NCBI RefSeq assembly: GCF_028640845.1 | Contig: NC_080540.1 | Coordinates: forward strand, 262,665,958 to 262,729,957 | From: Ahaetulla prasina | Taxonomy: Eukaryota; Chordata; Lepidosauria; Squamata; Colubridae | Length of the DNA stretch: 64,000 nucleotides | Direction of reading: 5' to 3' | Shown here: positions 29,932 through 42,249 of the stretch, in pieces | Numbering within the stretch: position 1 is the first letter of the stretch | Layout: the number at the start of each line of letters is the position of its first letter | Notes under the pieces: model-generated | What the model saw: only the letters and a program-made list of their open reading frames with translations | Database searches by the model: none | What the model was told of the DNA's origin: nothing | Made by a program: the position numbers and the translations under genes

Positions 29932-32515
29932 TCATAGAATTCTTTATTGGCCGAGTGTGATTGGACACACAAGGAATTTGTCTTGATGCATCTGCTCTCG
30001 GAGTATATAAAAGAAAAGATACATTTGTCAAGAATCATAAGGTACAGCACTTAATGATAGTCATAGGGAAACAGTCAATATAAATCTTAAGGATACCAGC
30101 AACAAGGTTACAGTCATACAGTCATAAGTGGAAGGAGATGGGTAATGAGAAGATTAATAGTAATGCAGACTTAGTAACTAGTTTGGCAGTGTTGAGGGAA
30201 TTATTTGTTTAGCAAAGTGATGGCATTCAGGAAAAAACTGTTCTTGTGTCTAGTTGTTCTGGTGTGCAGTGCTCTATAGCATCATTTTGAGGGTAGGAAT
30301 TGAAACAGTTTATGTCCAGGATGTGAGGGATCTGTAAATATTTTCACAGCCCTCTTTTTGACTCGTGCAGTATACAGGTCCTTAATGGAAGGCAGGTTGG
30401 TAGTAATTGTTTTTTTTTTTTTTGCAGTTCTAATTATCCTCTGAAGTCTGTGTTTTTCTTGTTGGGCTGTGGAACCAAACCAGACAGTTATAGAGGTGCA
30501 GATGACAGACTCAATAATTCCTCTGTAGAACTGTATCAGCAGCTCTTTGGGCAGTTTGAGCTTTCTGAGTTGATGCAGAAAAAACATTCTTTGTTGTGCT
30601 TTTTTGATGATGTTTTTGATGTTGGGTGTCCATTTTAGGTCGTGATATATGGTAGAACCTAGCAATTTGAAGGTCTCTACTGTTGATACTGTGTTGTCTA
30701 GTATTGTAAGCAGTGGTAGTATTGGAGGATTTCTCCTAAAGTCCACCACTATTTCTATGGTTTTGAGTATGTTCAGTTCCAGATTGTTCTGGTTGCACCA
30801 TGAGGCTAGTTGTTCAACCACCCATCTGTATGTGGATTCATCATTGTCTCAAATGAAACCAATCACTGTTGTGTCATCTACAAACTTCAGTAGTTTAACA
30901 GATGGATCATTTGGGATGCAGTCATTGGTATATAGAGAGAAGAGAAGTGGAGAGAACGTGCAGCCTTGTGAGGCCCCTGTGCTAATTGTACAGGTATCTG
31001 ATATGATTCTACTTAGCTTCACCTGCTTCTTCCTGTCTGTTTGGAAGCTTATGATCCATTTAAAAGTGTGTTCAGGTACCGCTAGCTGGTTTAGCTTAGT
31101 TAGAAGAATGTCTGGAACGATGGTATTGAATGCTGAACTAAAGTCTACAAAGAGGACCCTTGCGTAGGTCTTTGGAGATTCAAGTTGTTGTAGGATGTAG
31201 TGCAAAGCCATATTAACAGCATCATTGATGGATCTATTTGCTCAGTATGCAAATTGCAAAGGGTCTAACAGCGGATCCATGATGGTTTTCAAGTGAGACT
31301 AGCCTTTCAAAGGTTTCATAACTACAGATGTTAGATCAACTGGTCAGTAGTCATTCAATTCCTTGATGGTGGGCTTTTTCGGCACTGGGATGATAGTACA
31401 GTGTTTGAAGCAAGAAGGAACATAACACATCTCTAGTGATTTATTGAAGATATGGGTGAAGATGGGGGCCAATTGGCCAGCACAGATTTTTAAGCAAGAA
31501 GGAGTTATCTTGTATAGGCCTAGAGCTTTTCCTGGATTTTGTCTGTGAAATAGATCTTGCACTTCCTTTTCTGTGATCACTGGGGGTTGTGAACCCAATG
31601 GGATGGGGTCAGTTGTAGGAGGTTTGGCTGTTGTTAGTGTGTCTGAGATGGGGTTGTGGAGATAGGTGGGTGTAGTTTCCTTTCAAACCTGCAGTAAAAC
31701 ACTTTCAGGTCATCTGCCTGTTGTTGATTTTCTTCAGCCTGGGAAGGAGGTTTGCCATAACCGGTGATATTTTAAAGAGTTGTTTGCTGGTTCATTTGTT
31801 GAGAATGGATTCTTTAGCTTTTCAGAGTAGCTTCTTTTTGCTGGTCTGATCTCCCTTGTTAATACATTTCTGGCCTGATTGTACAGCATTTTATTACCTT
31901 TTCTGTAGGCTTCCTCTTTGGAACGACATAGCTGCTTAAGTGTAGCTGTGAACCAAAGTTTGTTGTTACTGTATATTTGCAAGTTCCTGGTTGGTACACG
32001 TAAGTCTTCACAGAAGCTGACACATGATGTTACAGTATCTGCGAGTTCATCTAAATCTGCCGAGGTACTTTCAAAAACATTCCAATCACTGCAATCAAGG
32101 CAGGCCTGTAGCTTTAACTTTGCCTCCTCAGTTCAGGTCTTCACTGATTTAATTGTTGGTTTTGTGGTTTTAAGTCTTTGTAAGCAGTTACAAGGTGAAT
32201 CATGCAATGATCAGAGTGTCCCACAGCTGCTCGTGGTAAGGACCGATAGGCATCTTTTAGTGTTGTGTAGCAATGGTCTAAAGTATTCTTGCCTCTAGTG
32301 GGACAATTCAAATGCTGAAAGTATTTTGGTAGCTCTTTCCTTAAGTTTGCTTAACAAAATCAATGGCTGAGCACATTTTCTTTTGTTTCTAAGCTTCTTG
32401 TGCCCAGAGCTCTTAACTTCTTTCTCAAGTATGTTAAGTGTGCAAATACTTATCATCCAAGATGATGACAACTGTTCTAATGACATTGTAGAACCAGCAT
32501 CAGATTTCACATGAC
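29932..32515 (-). mobile_element. Long Rex1/Babar-like LINE (CR1 group)
   Basis: A 2.5-kb minus-strand LINE whose 3' end is TTGGCCAATAAAGAATTCTAT plus the AATAG array. It encodes, in order, an N-terminal part of the reverse transcriptase region, the LLFSLYTNDC and KLLKFVDDTTVIG block, and a C-terminus ending DPSHPGHKLFQFLPSK. The 5' end fades near 32.4-32.5 kb, so most of the endonuclease domain is missing. Stops and frameshifts make it dead. Shorter copies of the same family lie at 48517 and 54693. Confidence 0.85.
30282..32300 (-). pseudogene. Reverse transcriptase ORF of the Rex1-like LINE
   Basis: Frames at 31734-31982, 31344-31598, 30849-31211 and 30282-30821 are colinear pieces of one polymerase. 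Visible RT blocks: VLFVDFSSAFNTIVPD (palm motif A), STGASQGCTFSPLLFSLYTN (motif B) and KFVDDTTVIG (motif C, normally FADD; here the Ala is Val). After these come LGSTIYHDLKW and RKLKLPKELLIQFYRG, typical of the Rex1/Babar thumb and C-terminus. At least five in-frame stops or frame changes separate the pieces. Confidence 0.85.
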
Positions 32516-32519
32516 TGGC

Positions 32520-33910
32520 ACTGTTCTTTTGGGTTCCTTAGAGGAGCATAAAAGTTTCTCCTCATCTTGATTAGTTTAATTTTTTTTTAAACTACAAGCA
32601 GAGCATCATCCAGGGAAGCAGTTACCCATCAGCCTTCTTTTCTCACAATTCCTCCAGTTTTTAATAAAGAAGATAAAAAAACCCACCCAGGGAATAAAAA
32701 CATAATAATGGGTAGGCATCAGTAGGACAAGTCAAGAAACAGACTCCACATTTGTTGGGAATTATACTATTATACTATACTATAATATATAGTATATATA
32801 GTAATATATACTATGATTATACTATATTTTATATTAACAGAATCTTGAAAACCTTCCCTTTTCCCCTCTTATGGTGAATTAAGAAAGATCCAATCTAAGT
32901 TTTTTTTCTTATTCTTTAGGCTTCCCAGGCTTAAAAGATGCTGTTGTTTACATAATTGTTATTGTCTCTGTCTTGTTTCCCCAAGGTGATTTCCATAGCT
33001 TTCTACAGTAGATTTGCTTTCCAGTATGCCTGCTGCTTTAGTGTTACTTTCAGCAAATCCAACAGAGCTCTGCCGGATGCTGCTCAGGTTATGATGCTGC
33101 TTGGGTTATTGCCAACTCTGATCGATCTCCCTAATGATTGCTGATACCACAAGAGAACTAATGACTCTCCATAGCAGGGGAAAGCTAGGAGAACAAAGCA
33201 CTTTAGTTCTCTTTCTATAGAAATGGTCCATCTTCTCATTCTCATCTATGATATTTCTGTTCACAGTACCAGAGAGTGTAGAAATATGAGCTTCAGAAGA
33301 GATTTATATCCCCAGCACCATGGATAAAACTTTCTACTTTAAATACATCATTTTCTATGTAATGAAAAAGATCCAAGAAGAGTTTCTACATTGAGCAAAT
33401 GCAGTACCACAAAAATGATGGGCTGGGAGTCTATCTAGGGAAAATTGATGAGCCAAATTAGCTGTGATTTGATGTACACATGAATATTCAGTTCTATCTC
33501 TGAGGTGCACTATGAAACAAACTTAATGGAAAGAAAAATGTTTTTCAGAAACCTATTGCCGATAATTAGTAAATTGTTACTAACGTCAATAAAGTATGAT
33601 TATGATCATGCAAATCCATCACATTTCACACAAGCAATTGCTCACTGTTAAGCCTTACTGGCTTCTTACCTAGAGTTCTTACCCAGCAAGAAGGAAATGT
33701 TGGGTTGTACAATTATGTCAGACTTGCAAGCAAAGTCTAAGAGTGAATTATGATGGATCAAGACAAGAGAACTAAGTTTCCATGTGACAAATTCAGGGCC
33801 AAATTCCCCTCCCTTGCTACTGATTAGAAGGGAGCAAAGTGAAAAAACAGCTACTTTTCTTATAGTGTCACACACATAAACACATACACACACGTGTGTA
33901 TATATACATA
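32520..33910. other. Unique sequence with an AT-dinucleotide cluster
   Basis: A TATA/ACTATA-rich self-complementary stretch lies at about 32763-32830. No element otherwise recognised. Confidence 0.4.
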
Positions 33911-34312
33911 GTTTTTTTTTATTAATTTATAATATGACATACCAAGAGAATACAAAAGGGGATATTAGGGATATTAGGGAAGGGAAAAGGAAAGTGGATA
34001 GTGGGGGAAAGCAAGCGAAAAAGAAAAAAACCCCATTGATTTCCGACTCCTTTGGTGCAGTAAAATAACATCTACCGTCAACTTTTTACTTTTTCATAAT
34101 AATTTAAACTAGCCATTTCTATCTATCAAATCTATCAAATCTATCTAATCGGTAAAAACCCAAAATCAAAGTTTCATTTTTCCCCACCTTAAGCACAAAG
34201 TCCAGAAGCTGTTTCCAAGTAGAAATAAAGGTATTTGTGTTTTTTTCTTTAATCCAAAAAGTCAATTTAGCTACCTCTGCTAACTCCATCAGTTTTTGCC
34301 ATTCATCCATTG
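33911..34312 (-). mobile_element. L1-like LINE 3' end
   Basis: On minus the ORF2 C-terminus reads WQKLMELAEVAKLTFWIKE and ends in WKQLLDFV, resembling L1 ORF2 C-termini, followed by a short 3' UTR and a poly(A) (the T-run at 33911-33920 on plus). An internal expansion encodes DRFDRFDR from TCTATCAAA repeats near 34119-34140. 5'-truncated, about 400 bp. Confidence 0.7.
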
Positions 34313-35631
34313 TGTGTTATAATATCACCTCCTGATGAAACAAATAAATTAGAAGGTAATTTATACTAGGGGAACAATTCAGTTGATTGACTGTCAAGTC
34401 AATGAATTAATATTGCAAGAGATCCTAAGTACAGATCTCCCACATTTATTTTTGACCAGAACTGCCCCGTGAGTATATTTTTCTGGAATACAATCCCATA
34501 AATCTACCAGATCTGGGCTGGAAAAATCTTGACAACCTAGTAGAAGCAATAAAAACATTCAGAAAAATCTAGCTCTTTGTTGCCACCTACAGATAGTTTG
34601 GAGTTTTGTAGCTCAGAACTGATAGCTCTGATATTGTTAGTATACGACCAGCCTAACTATAAGAATAGGATTAACCACTGACTGAATTGTCCTCTGCTTG
34701 GTCAAGGAACTAACATAGTATTTCATGCATATTATGTAGCCTCCTGTTATTGGTTTAATATAAAGCAAACAATTTACATACTTTTGTACCTTATCTGTGG
34801 GATAGTTTGTCCCTTGTCACACATTTCTTCTTTTCCAGGCACCTCGCCAATCATTCATTCAGCAGAGAGAACGAATGGTGCAGGCAGAGCATAAACATTT
34901 CCCATGGCTTAAAGTTTTATAGTCAGTACCTGTCCAAGCACATGCCATATGCTTACATTGGAACTGGCCCTTGCTTGTGCCTTTTTCCTGGATCAGAAAT
35001 TAAAGGTTTTATAGAAAGCATCTCTTTGTCTCTTTGAGCCTATGTTTCAGAAGTTAAAATTATTTATAACTAATCTTCAAACAGTCTGAATATCAGAAAT
35101 ACCACCAAATATCATGTTAGTTATTATCTAGATAACGGTGTAAATACATGTGCTTTAGTGAATGCAAATTCTTCAGTACTTCCAGTGAAAAACAACAGAG
35201 GTTTCTGATCCACAATTTGCAAGATTTGGTTTTTTTTTAGTTGAATGAAAAAATAGCAACCTGTTCAAGATACAAATGCAAAAGATAGCGAAGGCCGTTG
35301 AATTTTCAGGTTATTTGTCACAGCTTGTTAGTGTTTGGCATCAGTAGTATTCCTGTTATTTTTCTGGTCATGCGATCTTTACCCTATTTAGCTTTTTTAT
35401 CTCTTGCTAAAGTGGTATCAACTCTTTATTATCAGCACTGGGAAGGAATTTGGTTTCTGCTTTTCTACTAGCAGAGTTGGCCATAACAGTATTGTGCAAT
35501 GAAGCACAGTATTGTGCTGCTTTGCACAATAGTTTCCAAAACACACCGGTAGGTGCCACTACAGTAACACACATTTTACCCCTCCCTGCAACCAAGAACA
35601 ATGTTCTCTTTTCCCTGGGGAATTTTTTTTG
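34313..35631. other. Unique sequence
   Basis: Nothing recognised. Confidence 0.4.
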
Positions 35632-35690
35632 TTTAATATATACCCCGCCTTTCCACCAGGAGATCAAGGCGACACACATAAGAACTCCAT
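35632..35690 (-). mobile_element. CR1-group LINE tail scrap
   Basis: TATACCCCGCCTTTCCACC followed by ATCAAGGCGACACAC is a short diverged LINE 3' end. Confidence 0.4.
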
Positions 35691-35699
35691 GTTCTAATT

Positions 35700-35830
35700 C
35701 AGTTTTTCTCAACCTTGACAACTTTAAAATATACAGATTTAATTGTCAGAATTCTGCAGCCAGCATACTGCCTAAGAATTCTGGGAGTTGAAATTCAGAC
35801 ATCTTAAAGTTGCCACGGTTGAGAAACATG
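35700..35830. mobile_element. Palindromic hAT-type MITE
   Basis: The arms are TTTCTCAACCTTGACAACTTTAA and TTAAAGTTGCCACGGTTGAG. The flanking TTCTAATT (35692-35699) and CTCTAATT (35831-35838) match at 7 of 8. The centre holds AGAATTCTGCAGCCAGC. Length 131 bp. Confidence 0.85.
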
Positions 35831-35838
35831 CTCTAATT

Positions 35839-37114
35839 TTTGTCTGGAATGGAATCTTGCAAACTAAGATGCGTTGAGAGAGTGTAAACTGGCCCAGGGA
35901 CATTTTGTTTTTTTCATGGCTATGGATGCAAAGAACCTCGTCCAATACACTTTTCTTCTTTAATGAAAATGAGAGATCTGTCTCATATCAATTTATCCAA
36001 ACCCTTTGAAATCCTCCGTTAGTGACCATCAACACATCTTGTAGTTGTAGATTCCACAGATCAAGTATGTGCTATGCCTTTTCTTTCTGTTCTAAATTTC
36101 CTTCCAATCAGCTTCATTAAGTTCCAGTTTTTCAAAAAAAAGGACATCCCCCTATCCACTTTCTTATTCAATGTATAGCATAACACACCCCAACCATGTA
36201 TCCTTGCCTTTGTTCTAAGCTGAAGGATCCATATTTTTCTCATAGCAAATATATTTGAGAAAAGACATATTTTAATGTCTTTTCTGTAATGTAGCAACCA
36301 TAATGGTTCAAATTATGAACCATTCACGTATTTCAGATATAGTCACACCACTGATCTGTACAAGTATGTTGCAACATTATCTGCTGTATTTTCAATCCCT
36401 TCCCAAATGGACTCTAGTCTGAATTTTACTTTTTTTTTTTGTGCAGAATTACAGTTCACTGAGTTGACATCTTCATTGTTCCCAAAATCTTTTTCGCTGT
36501 TCGTTACAGACAGCTAAGATCCTATTAATGTATATTTAAAGAGAATTTTTCCCCTCAGTATGCATCACTTTGCACTCTCTTAACTGTAATCACATTTGCT
36601 GTTTGATTGACTAATCACCCGATTTAAAGAGATTCTTCTGGAGCTCTTCATCATCACTTTCACTTTTCACACTGGAATGGTTTAGTAACATGTACAAGCT
36701 TGGCTGCCTTGCTACATTTTAAAGGCTCAATTTCTTTATGAACGAGTTAAACAGTTTTTTGTGACAGTATGTGGAACGCAAATATTGAATGCCATCCTGT
36801 CATGTGACCACCCAGACATACAAACTGTAGTTGTGACTGATAACCTGAGTCTGAGAAATAGCTGAGAAAAACACAGATAAGAAAAGAAAACTTTTCACAC
36901 AGAGAAAAGGAAGTGAAATGAGCTAAGAAGTTGGCATAAAGGAGTTGAATTCAATTTGGAGAAAAGGAGTGGGAAAGAAAAAAAAAGTAGCAAGCAAGAT
37001 GGAATCAGAGCCTTGGCCTTGTTGAAAGACGCAGGTTCCAGGAGAATTCAAGACCACCAACAAGGAATCAGTATAGGGATTACTCTTCAAGGATTATAAA
37101 GTAGTATGTGATTA
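35839..37114. other. Unique sequence with a candidate regulatory block
   Basis: No dispersed repeat recognised; see the homeodomain-type cluster near 36540-36660. Confidence 0.4.
36540..36660. promoter_or_regulatory. Candidate homeodomain-bound noncoding element
   Basis: TGATTGACTAATCA at 36604-36617 is a near-palindromic arrangement of two TGATT/AATCA half-sites, as bound by PBX/MEIS-type factors, within non-repetitive AT-rich DNA that also contains TGTAATCACATTTG. Inference from motifs only. Confidence 0.2.
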
Positions 37115-37122
37115 GTCTAGTC

Positions 37123-37553
37123 CTGTGCTGGCAAACCTATGGCATGCGTGCCAGAAGTGGCATGCAGAGCCATCTCTCTGTGCATGTGAGCTGTCTCTCG
37201 TTGTTCTTCTGGGTTCCGGTGCGCCAACCAACTGGTCTTCACACGTGTGGGAACCAGAAGAGCAGGCGCCAGGTGCATATAGGCGCGCTGGGCAGTTGCT
37301 CTTCCTGTTTCCGGCATGCTCGGGCCACCTGGTCTTCTGGTTTCTGGCACGCATGCATGAGCGAAGACCAGCTGGATAGTGTGCATGCATGTGCAGGAAA
37401 CTAGATCATCCTCCCAGCATGCACATGTGCACCAGGTGGCTGCTCTTCTGGTTTCTGACACGCGCATGCACACCAGCCAGCTGGTCTTTGCTTATGCATG
37501 CGCGCCAGAAACCAGAAGACCAGGCAGGGTACCGAAAAAGTTCTCCAACACTG
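37123..37553 (+). mobile_element. hAT-type MITE (GATGGTGAACCTATGG family), copy 2
   Basis: The ends CTGTGCTGGCAAACC and AGTTCTCCAACACTG are imperfect inverted repeats. A perfect 8-bp TSD, GTCTAGTC, lies at 37115-37122 and 37554-37561. The 431-bp interior is rich in GCATGCGTGCC and ACCAGAAGAGCA repeats. It shares the CCTATGGCA left block with the copy at 12477. Confidence 0.9.
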
Positions 37554-37561
37554 GTCTAGTC

Positions 37562-39820
37562 CATGCAGATATATTCCCAGGTAGAAGACCAGTAATGTTG
37601 CAAATTGCAGGAGGCTTCTACTTATCTTTAATTGAAGTTCTTGATTAACACTTTGGAGGATATAGTAGTAAAAATAGCCACAATGTCATTTTAGTGGCAG
37701 CAGCACTACAGATGACAGAAAGAAGTTAATCTCTGACTTGCAGATCACTTAGGTTTTTAGATTAAAAAGTTTACTACAGTCTAACTTCCTCTGAAACAGA
37801 TCTATAGAGCTGTTTGTTTGCATTAGCTGAAATCTGCTTGCATGGCTATCTGACTGGAGACATTAAATTTTCAAAGAAACCAATGTCTTTCTATTTTTGT
37901 TATGCTACAAATAAAGGGGAAAAAACCAGAATGTTCACAAGAAGACCCTTTAGGCTGCATTATAATTTGAGAATTCAGGCTATACTAGTCCTAGCACATA
38001 TCCTTGAATGATTCCCACCTTACTTGCCTCCATTGTGAAAATTGCAATTAATTTTTGTTTTTGCTTTTTTGTATTCTTATTGCTTAATCCATAAAAAAAT
38101 ATGTTTATTTCATTTGTTTATGGTCCTTTCATTATGATGTTTCTCAAAAGCTTTTTAAAAATACAAGTGTAAATGTGGATAGGGTCATTTTCATTAATGT
38201 GGCTGTTGACTTTCTTAAAGAATTCTAGAAGACTGGGGAGGCAGGATTTATTTGTATCACATCCATTCTGAACTTCCTTCATCAAGTCTTGGTTCTTTAT
38301 GTTATTAGTTAATTTTGGTTTTGATAAACTTTTCTAACAAGCTGCCATTGAGAAACATTAAGCTGACTAGCATGAAATTCCCAGAATCAATACTGCATTC
38401 CTTCTGATTGATTTTAACACTAACATTCCTAAAGCTTAACAATTTAGGTTATTTAGAAAATGAGTTTTTTTGGCATGATCCCCTGTATGTCAGGTACAGG
38501 CAACCAGAGGCCCTTGTAAATAACTAAAGTAAGCAACTTTATTTTTCATTAACTAAATTATAACAATCTCTCTGGATTGCTTGCCTATCTTGACCAGATA
38601 AAACTTCATGGATCTTGAGGCAAATCAAGGTTATGCCTTTTGTGGCTAGGCAAGGACTATAAGCTAAGCTCTTGCTTGACTCCTCCTACCACTTATCTGG
38701 CAATTTCTGAACAGCTGAATATTATTTTTATGTAGGGATTGAAATCCTCTACTGTTGCCTCAGCTTTCTGCTTTGCAGGTGTCTTTAATATTTTCACCAT
38801 CAGGGTCTTTGATAAAGTGGGTGGTAACCTATCATAAATCAAATTTACATTTGTGGCCTCCTGCAGCCCTTGTTTTACTTGATAGCAAGGGCCTGTATTT
38901 CTTGATAGTAGCATCCAGCTTTCACATCCATGAATCATTGTATTCATGATTGTTGAATACATCCTTCTGACTATTTAAGCCAGCTTAGCCACTTGGTTTC
39001 AGAGATTTGTTTCAAAACTTTTCTCTCATATTTGTCTCCTGAGAGTCAGGAATTTCTTACAGCAGCACAAATTATTATGTCCAAGAGGCAAATACTCATA
39101 CATTTATCACTTTATGTTGCATGCTGGAAAGTACCCTCTCCCCACTGGCTACTTACTGTCCAACTTCTATCAGTAATTTGGTTGTCTTCCCTAGGAAGAA
39201 GTTATATTTTTAGAAGTATGGAACCCTGTCTTTTTAACATACTCATCAAGCTCATCTTAATGTTAGACTCTGGGAGTGAGAAATGTTCCTTTCTCAAACT
39301 TCTACCAAAATCTCCCCTGTTCCTCCAGCTGTTCCTTCCCTTTCTAAAAAATGCCAGCTGGCACCGTAACAGCAACAATAATGATTTTACATCTGTATCT
39401 CACCATCAATCATGCATTTTTCAATGTACTTTTGATTAGGTTAGGCTGAGTGATAGGGACTGTCCAAAGATCATTCTGGAAACTATGGCTAAACAAGGAA
39501 TTAATCCCAATCTAAGGCAAACTTTCTGACTGCTACATCACATTGATTCTCTTAATGCATTACTCTAAAGAAAGGAGTCATGTGAAGGTGATTTCCATGG
39601 TAATTTTTTACCAAGAATAATAACCAGGAGTTTTAAATAGAACCAATTCCAGGCTTTTTTTTTTTTGAAAAAAAAAACCCTCCTAAAGCTGGATTCTTTC
39701 ATTGCACTTCCAGGTTTTTTGCTGCGGTGCTCATAATACATATTGAAGTCATGAGTTATCAAACTTTCCATTTAAAAAATACAGGTTTTAGACCTGGAGT
39801 AAATGTCCATATAGGGTAAT
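37562..39820. other. Mostly unique sequence, about 2.2 kb
   Basis: A minus-strand stretch at 38870-38962 encodes IMNTMIHGCESWMLLSR, which weakly resembles an RTE-type LINE C-terminus (YGCESWTL). The rest of that frame does not support the family. A 148-codon plus frame at 38993-39439 has no recognisable domain. Confidence 0.35.
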
Positions 39821-39825
39821 TTGGT

Positions 39826-39995
39826 TTCCTTCCTTCCTTCCTTCCTTCCTTCCTTCCTTCCTTCCTTCCTTCCTTCCTTCCTTCCTTCCTTCCCTCCCTC
39901 CCTCCCTCCCTCCCTCCCTCCCTCTGATCTCCTCCTCCCTCCTTCCCTCCCTCCTTCCCTCCCTCCTTCCCACTCCTCCCTCCTTCCCTCCCTGG
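39826..39995. repeat. (CCTT)n(CCCT)n polypyrimidine microsatellite
   Basis: CCTT units to about 39891, then CCCT units, an interruption TGATCT near 39925, and further mixed CCTT/CCCT. A strand-asymmetric pyrimidine tract of about 170 bp with potential for triplex (H-DNA) structure. Confidence 0.95.
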
Positions 39996-40029
39996 CACAA
40001 CAAAGGGTGTAATTGAACTCTTTACAATA

Positions 40030-41725
40030 GTTAGTATTACAAGAAGGTTTATGACAAGAAATAAAAAAGCTTCAATCCAAAAAAAATCCCTCTGGAGAAG
40101 AAACAAAAAGGGCTATGTAGCAAACTTCAAAAACTGCTACAGAAATTTTTGCAACCAAATAAAAACTGAATGCAGTTTACCACACCAAGCAAGAAGAAGA
40201 CCTTCTGTGCACAAATTCCAATCGTGCTTTTTATAATTTTGTGAACAACAAACTTAAAAGAATCAAGATCTATCCCACCACTAAAAGAATCTAACGGCAA
40301 AGAATGTAGCAATGAAACAGTTAAAGCAAATCTCTTTAACACATTCTTTGGCTCAGTCTTTGTTAACAGTGATGGCACATATCTAACATTCCCCAATCAT
40401 ACCAACAATGAGTACAGCGACTTAACACATATAGACTTTACAGATAATAATGTTGAAAAAGCTCTTCGTAAACTGAAACCATCTTTATCTATTGGGCCTG
40501 ATGGACTATGTGCATACTTCTTAAAAAAACTTTCCACTAATATAGCAGAACCCCTAAGCATAAGTCAAGGTCTCTAGCCACAGTCATCCCTATCTTCAAA
40601 AAAGGAGATCCCAGCCTAGTTGAAAATTACAGACCAATCTCTCTATGCTGCATCACCTGCAAAGTAATGGAATCTATCATCAACCAATCCATTACCCTCC
40701 ACCTAGAAACAAACAACCTACTCTCTAATAAACAATTTGGTTTCAGAAAAAAATTCTCATGTAACTTACAACTTCTCCACTGCAAAAACATATAGACTAC
40801 TAATCTTGATCAAGGCAAAGCAATAGATGCAATCTACATAGACTTCTGCAAAGCTTTTGACTCAGTAGTACATGATAAACTTCTCCTAAAAACTAAAATC
40901 CTACGGCATTTCAGGACCTCTTCACAATTGGATAACTGGTCAAAATTGGCAATGCTCTATCAAATCCTGTTCCTGTCAAAAGTGGCGTTCCTCAAGGCAG
41001 CGTTCTTGGACCAACACACTTCAAACTATACATAAATGATCTCTGTGACCATATCTCAGGTTATTGTGTTCTCTTTGCTGACGATGTCAAATTATTTAAC
41101 AATATTACTATCCTTCAAAAAGACCTTGACTTTGCATCCGATAGGTCTAAAACTTGGCAACTCCAAATCTCATCCAGCAAATGCTCAGTCTTACCTATTG
41201 GAAAAAAGAACCCAAACACTAAGTACAAGCTTGATGGACATTACCTTACAGATGACCCCCACCCTGTTAAAGACCTTGGAGTTTTCATATCAAATGATCT
41301 AAGTGCCAAAGCCCACTGCAACTACATAGCAAAAAAGGCTCTAAGAGTTGTAAACCTAATTTTGCACAGCTTCTTTTCCAAAAACTCTACACTACTAACC
41401 AGAGCATACAAAACATTTGCTAGACCTATTCTTGAATACAGCTCACCTGTCTGGAACCCATACCACATCTCTGACATTAATACAATTGAACACATTCAGA
41501 AATATTTTACAAGAAGAGTTCTCCGCTCCTCTGAAAACAACAAAATACCTTATACCACCAGACTTGAAATCCTGGGATTAGAAAACTTAGAACTCCGCCG
41601 ACTCCAACAAGACCTGTGTTTAACACACAGAATCATCTATTGCAATGTCCTTCCTGTTAAAGACTACTTCAGCTTCAATCGCAATAATACAAGAGCAAAC
41701 AATAGATTCAAACTTAATGTTAACC
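40030..41725 (+). mobile_element. CR1/jockey-group LINE, 5' part of a split copy
   Basis: Coding remnants follow one order: a basic RRNKKGYVANFKNCYRN-like stretch, the RT block IGPDGLCAYFLKKLS, VENYRPISLCCITCKVMES, IYIDFCKAFDSVVHD (motif A), SVKSGVPQGSVLGP (motif B) and LFADDVKLF (motif C), then SAKAHCNYIAKKALRV and LRRLQQDLCLTHRIIYC. Several stops and frameshifts make it dead. The copy is cut at 41725 by solo LTR 5 and resumes at 42250. Confidence 0.88.
41362..41725 (+). pseudogene. LINE C-terminal coding segment, interrupted by solo LTR 5
   Basis: An open frame (SFFSKNSTLLTRAYKTFARP, then ILEYSSPVWNPYHISD, and on to RFKLNVN) runs directly into the LTR, so a chimeric frame continues into viral-like repeat. 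With the LTR and one TSD copy left out, the LINE frame continues as RFNLDCRKYN at 42250. Confidence 0.85.
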
Positions 41726-42244
41726 TGTTGTGTCTTGCCCGCCCTCAGAGCAGCCGGGGCCTTCTTATCTGCTCCCGAACACGGAGGAATGTATGCCTCC
41801 CGGCCCCAGTCCTGGCTCCATGCCCAGACAAACTGCAGAAGAAGGAGCACCTCCCTGCCCCAGCCCTGACTCCATGCCCAGGCAAACGGAGCAGCTAGAC
41901 CCCTCCCCCTCCTCCACAGCATGTGAGCCTGAGGAGGGTTTATTACCAACAGCTGATTGGAGTGATCCTCGCATCAGAAGATTGGATAGGCGGAGGCAAC
42001 AGAATGAAGGGAGGGGCAGGCCTTAATGAGTGCTGAGTCATGGAGCCACACCCCATGGCCTATATAAAGGATCTACTTTCTGGCAGTCTCTGAGTCAGGC
42101 AAAAGTCGAACTTATCTTGCTGAAGTCACTTACTGGTCTCCTGCCTGCTCTGAGGACTTTGCTAGGACTTTGGGCAGAGCTGCAGAGGGAAGCCTGATTC
42201 GGATTTCCCTGACCCGGCCGTCAGCGGAGGAGTGGGACACGACA
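41726..42244 (+). mobile_element. Solo LTR 5, nested in a LINE
   Basis: 519 bp from TGTTGTGTC to GACACGACA, with a perfect 5-bp TSD TAACC at 41721-41725 and 42245-42249. Two 54-bp units as in LTRs 1 and 2. It lies inside the coding region of a CR1-group LINE, in the same orientation, and is therefore younger than that LINE. Confidence 0.95.
42061..42068 (+). promoter_or_regulatory. TATA box of solo LTR 5
   Basis: TATATAAA after CCATGGCC at the conserved LTR position. Confidence 0.65.
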
Positions 42245-42249
42245 TAACC

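Noticed and set aside
38693..38962. Possible RTE-type LINE C-terminus (HGCESWMLL)
   Set aside because: Only a short peptide resembles RTE; the rest of the frame and surroundings give no support.
38993..39439. 148-codon plus-strand ORF
   Set aside because: Leu/Ser-rich with no domain; likely chance or an antisense shadow of something unrecognised.
39788..40106. Gly/Glu/Lys/Arg-rich ORFs
   Set aside because: Translations of the CCTT/CCCT microsatellite on the minus strand.
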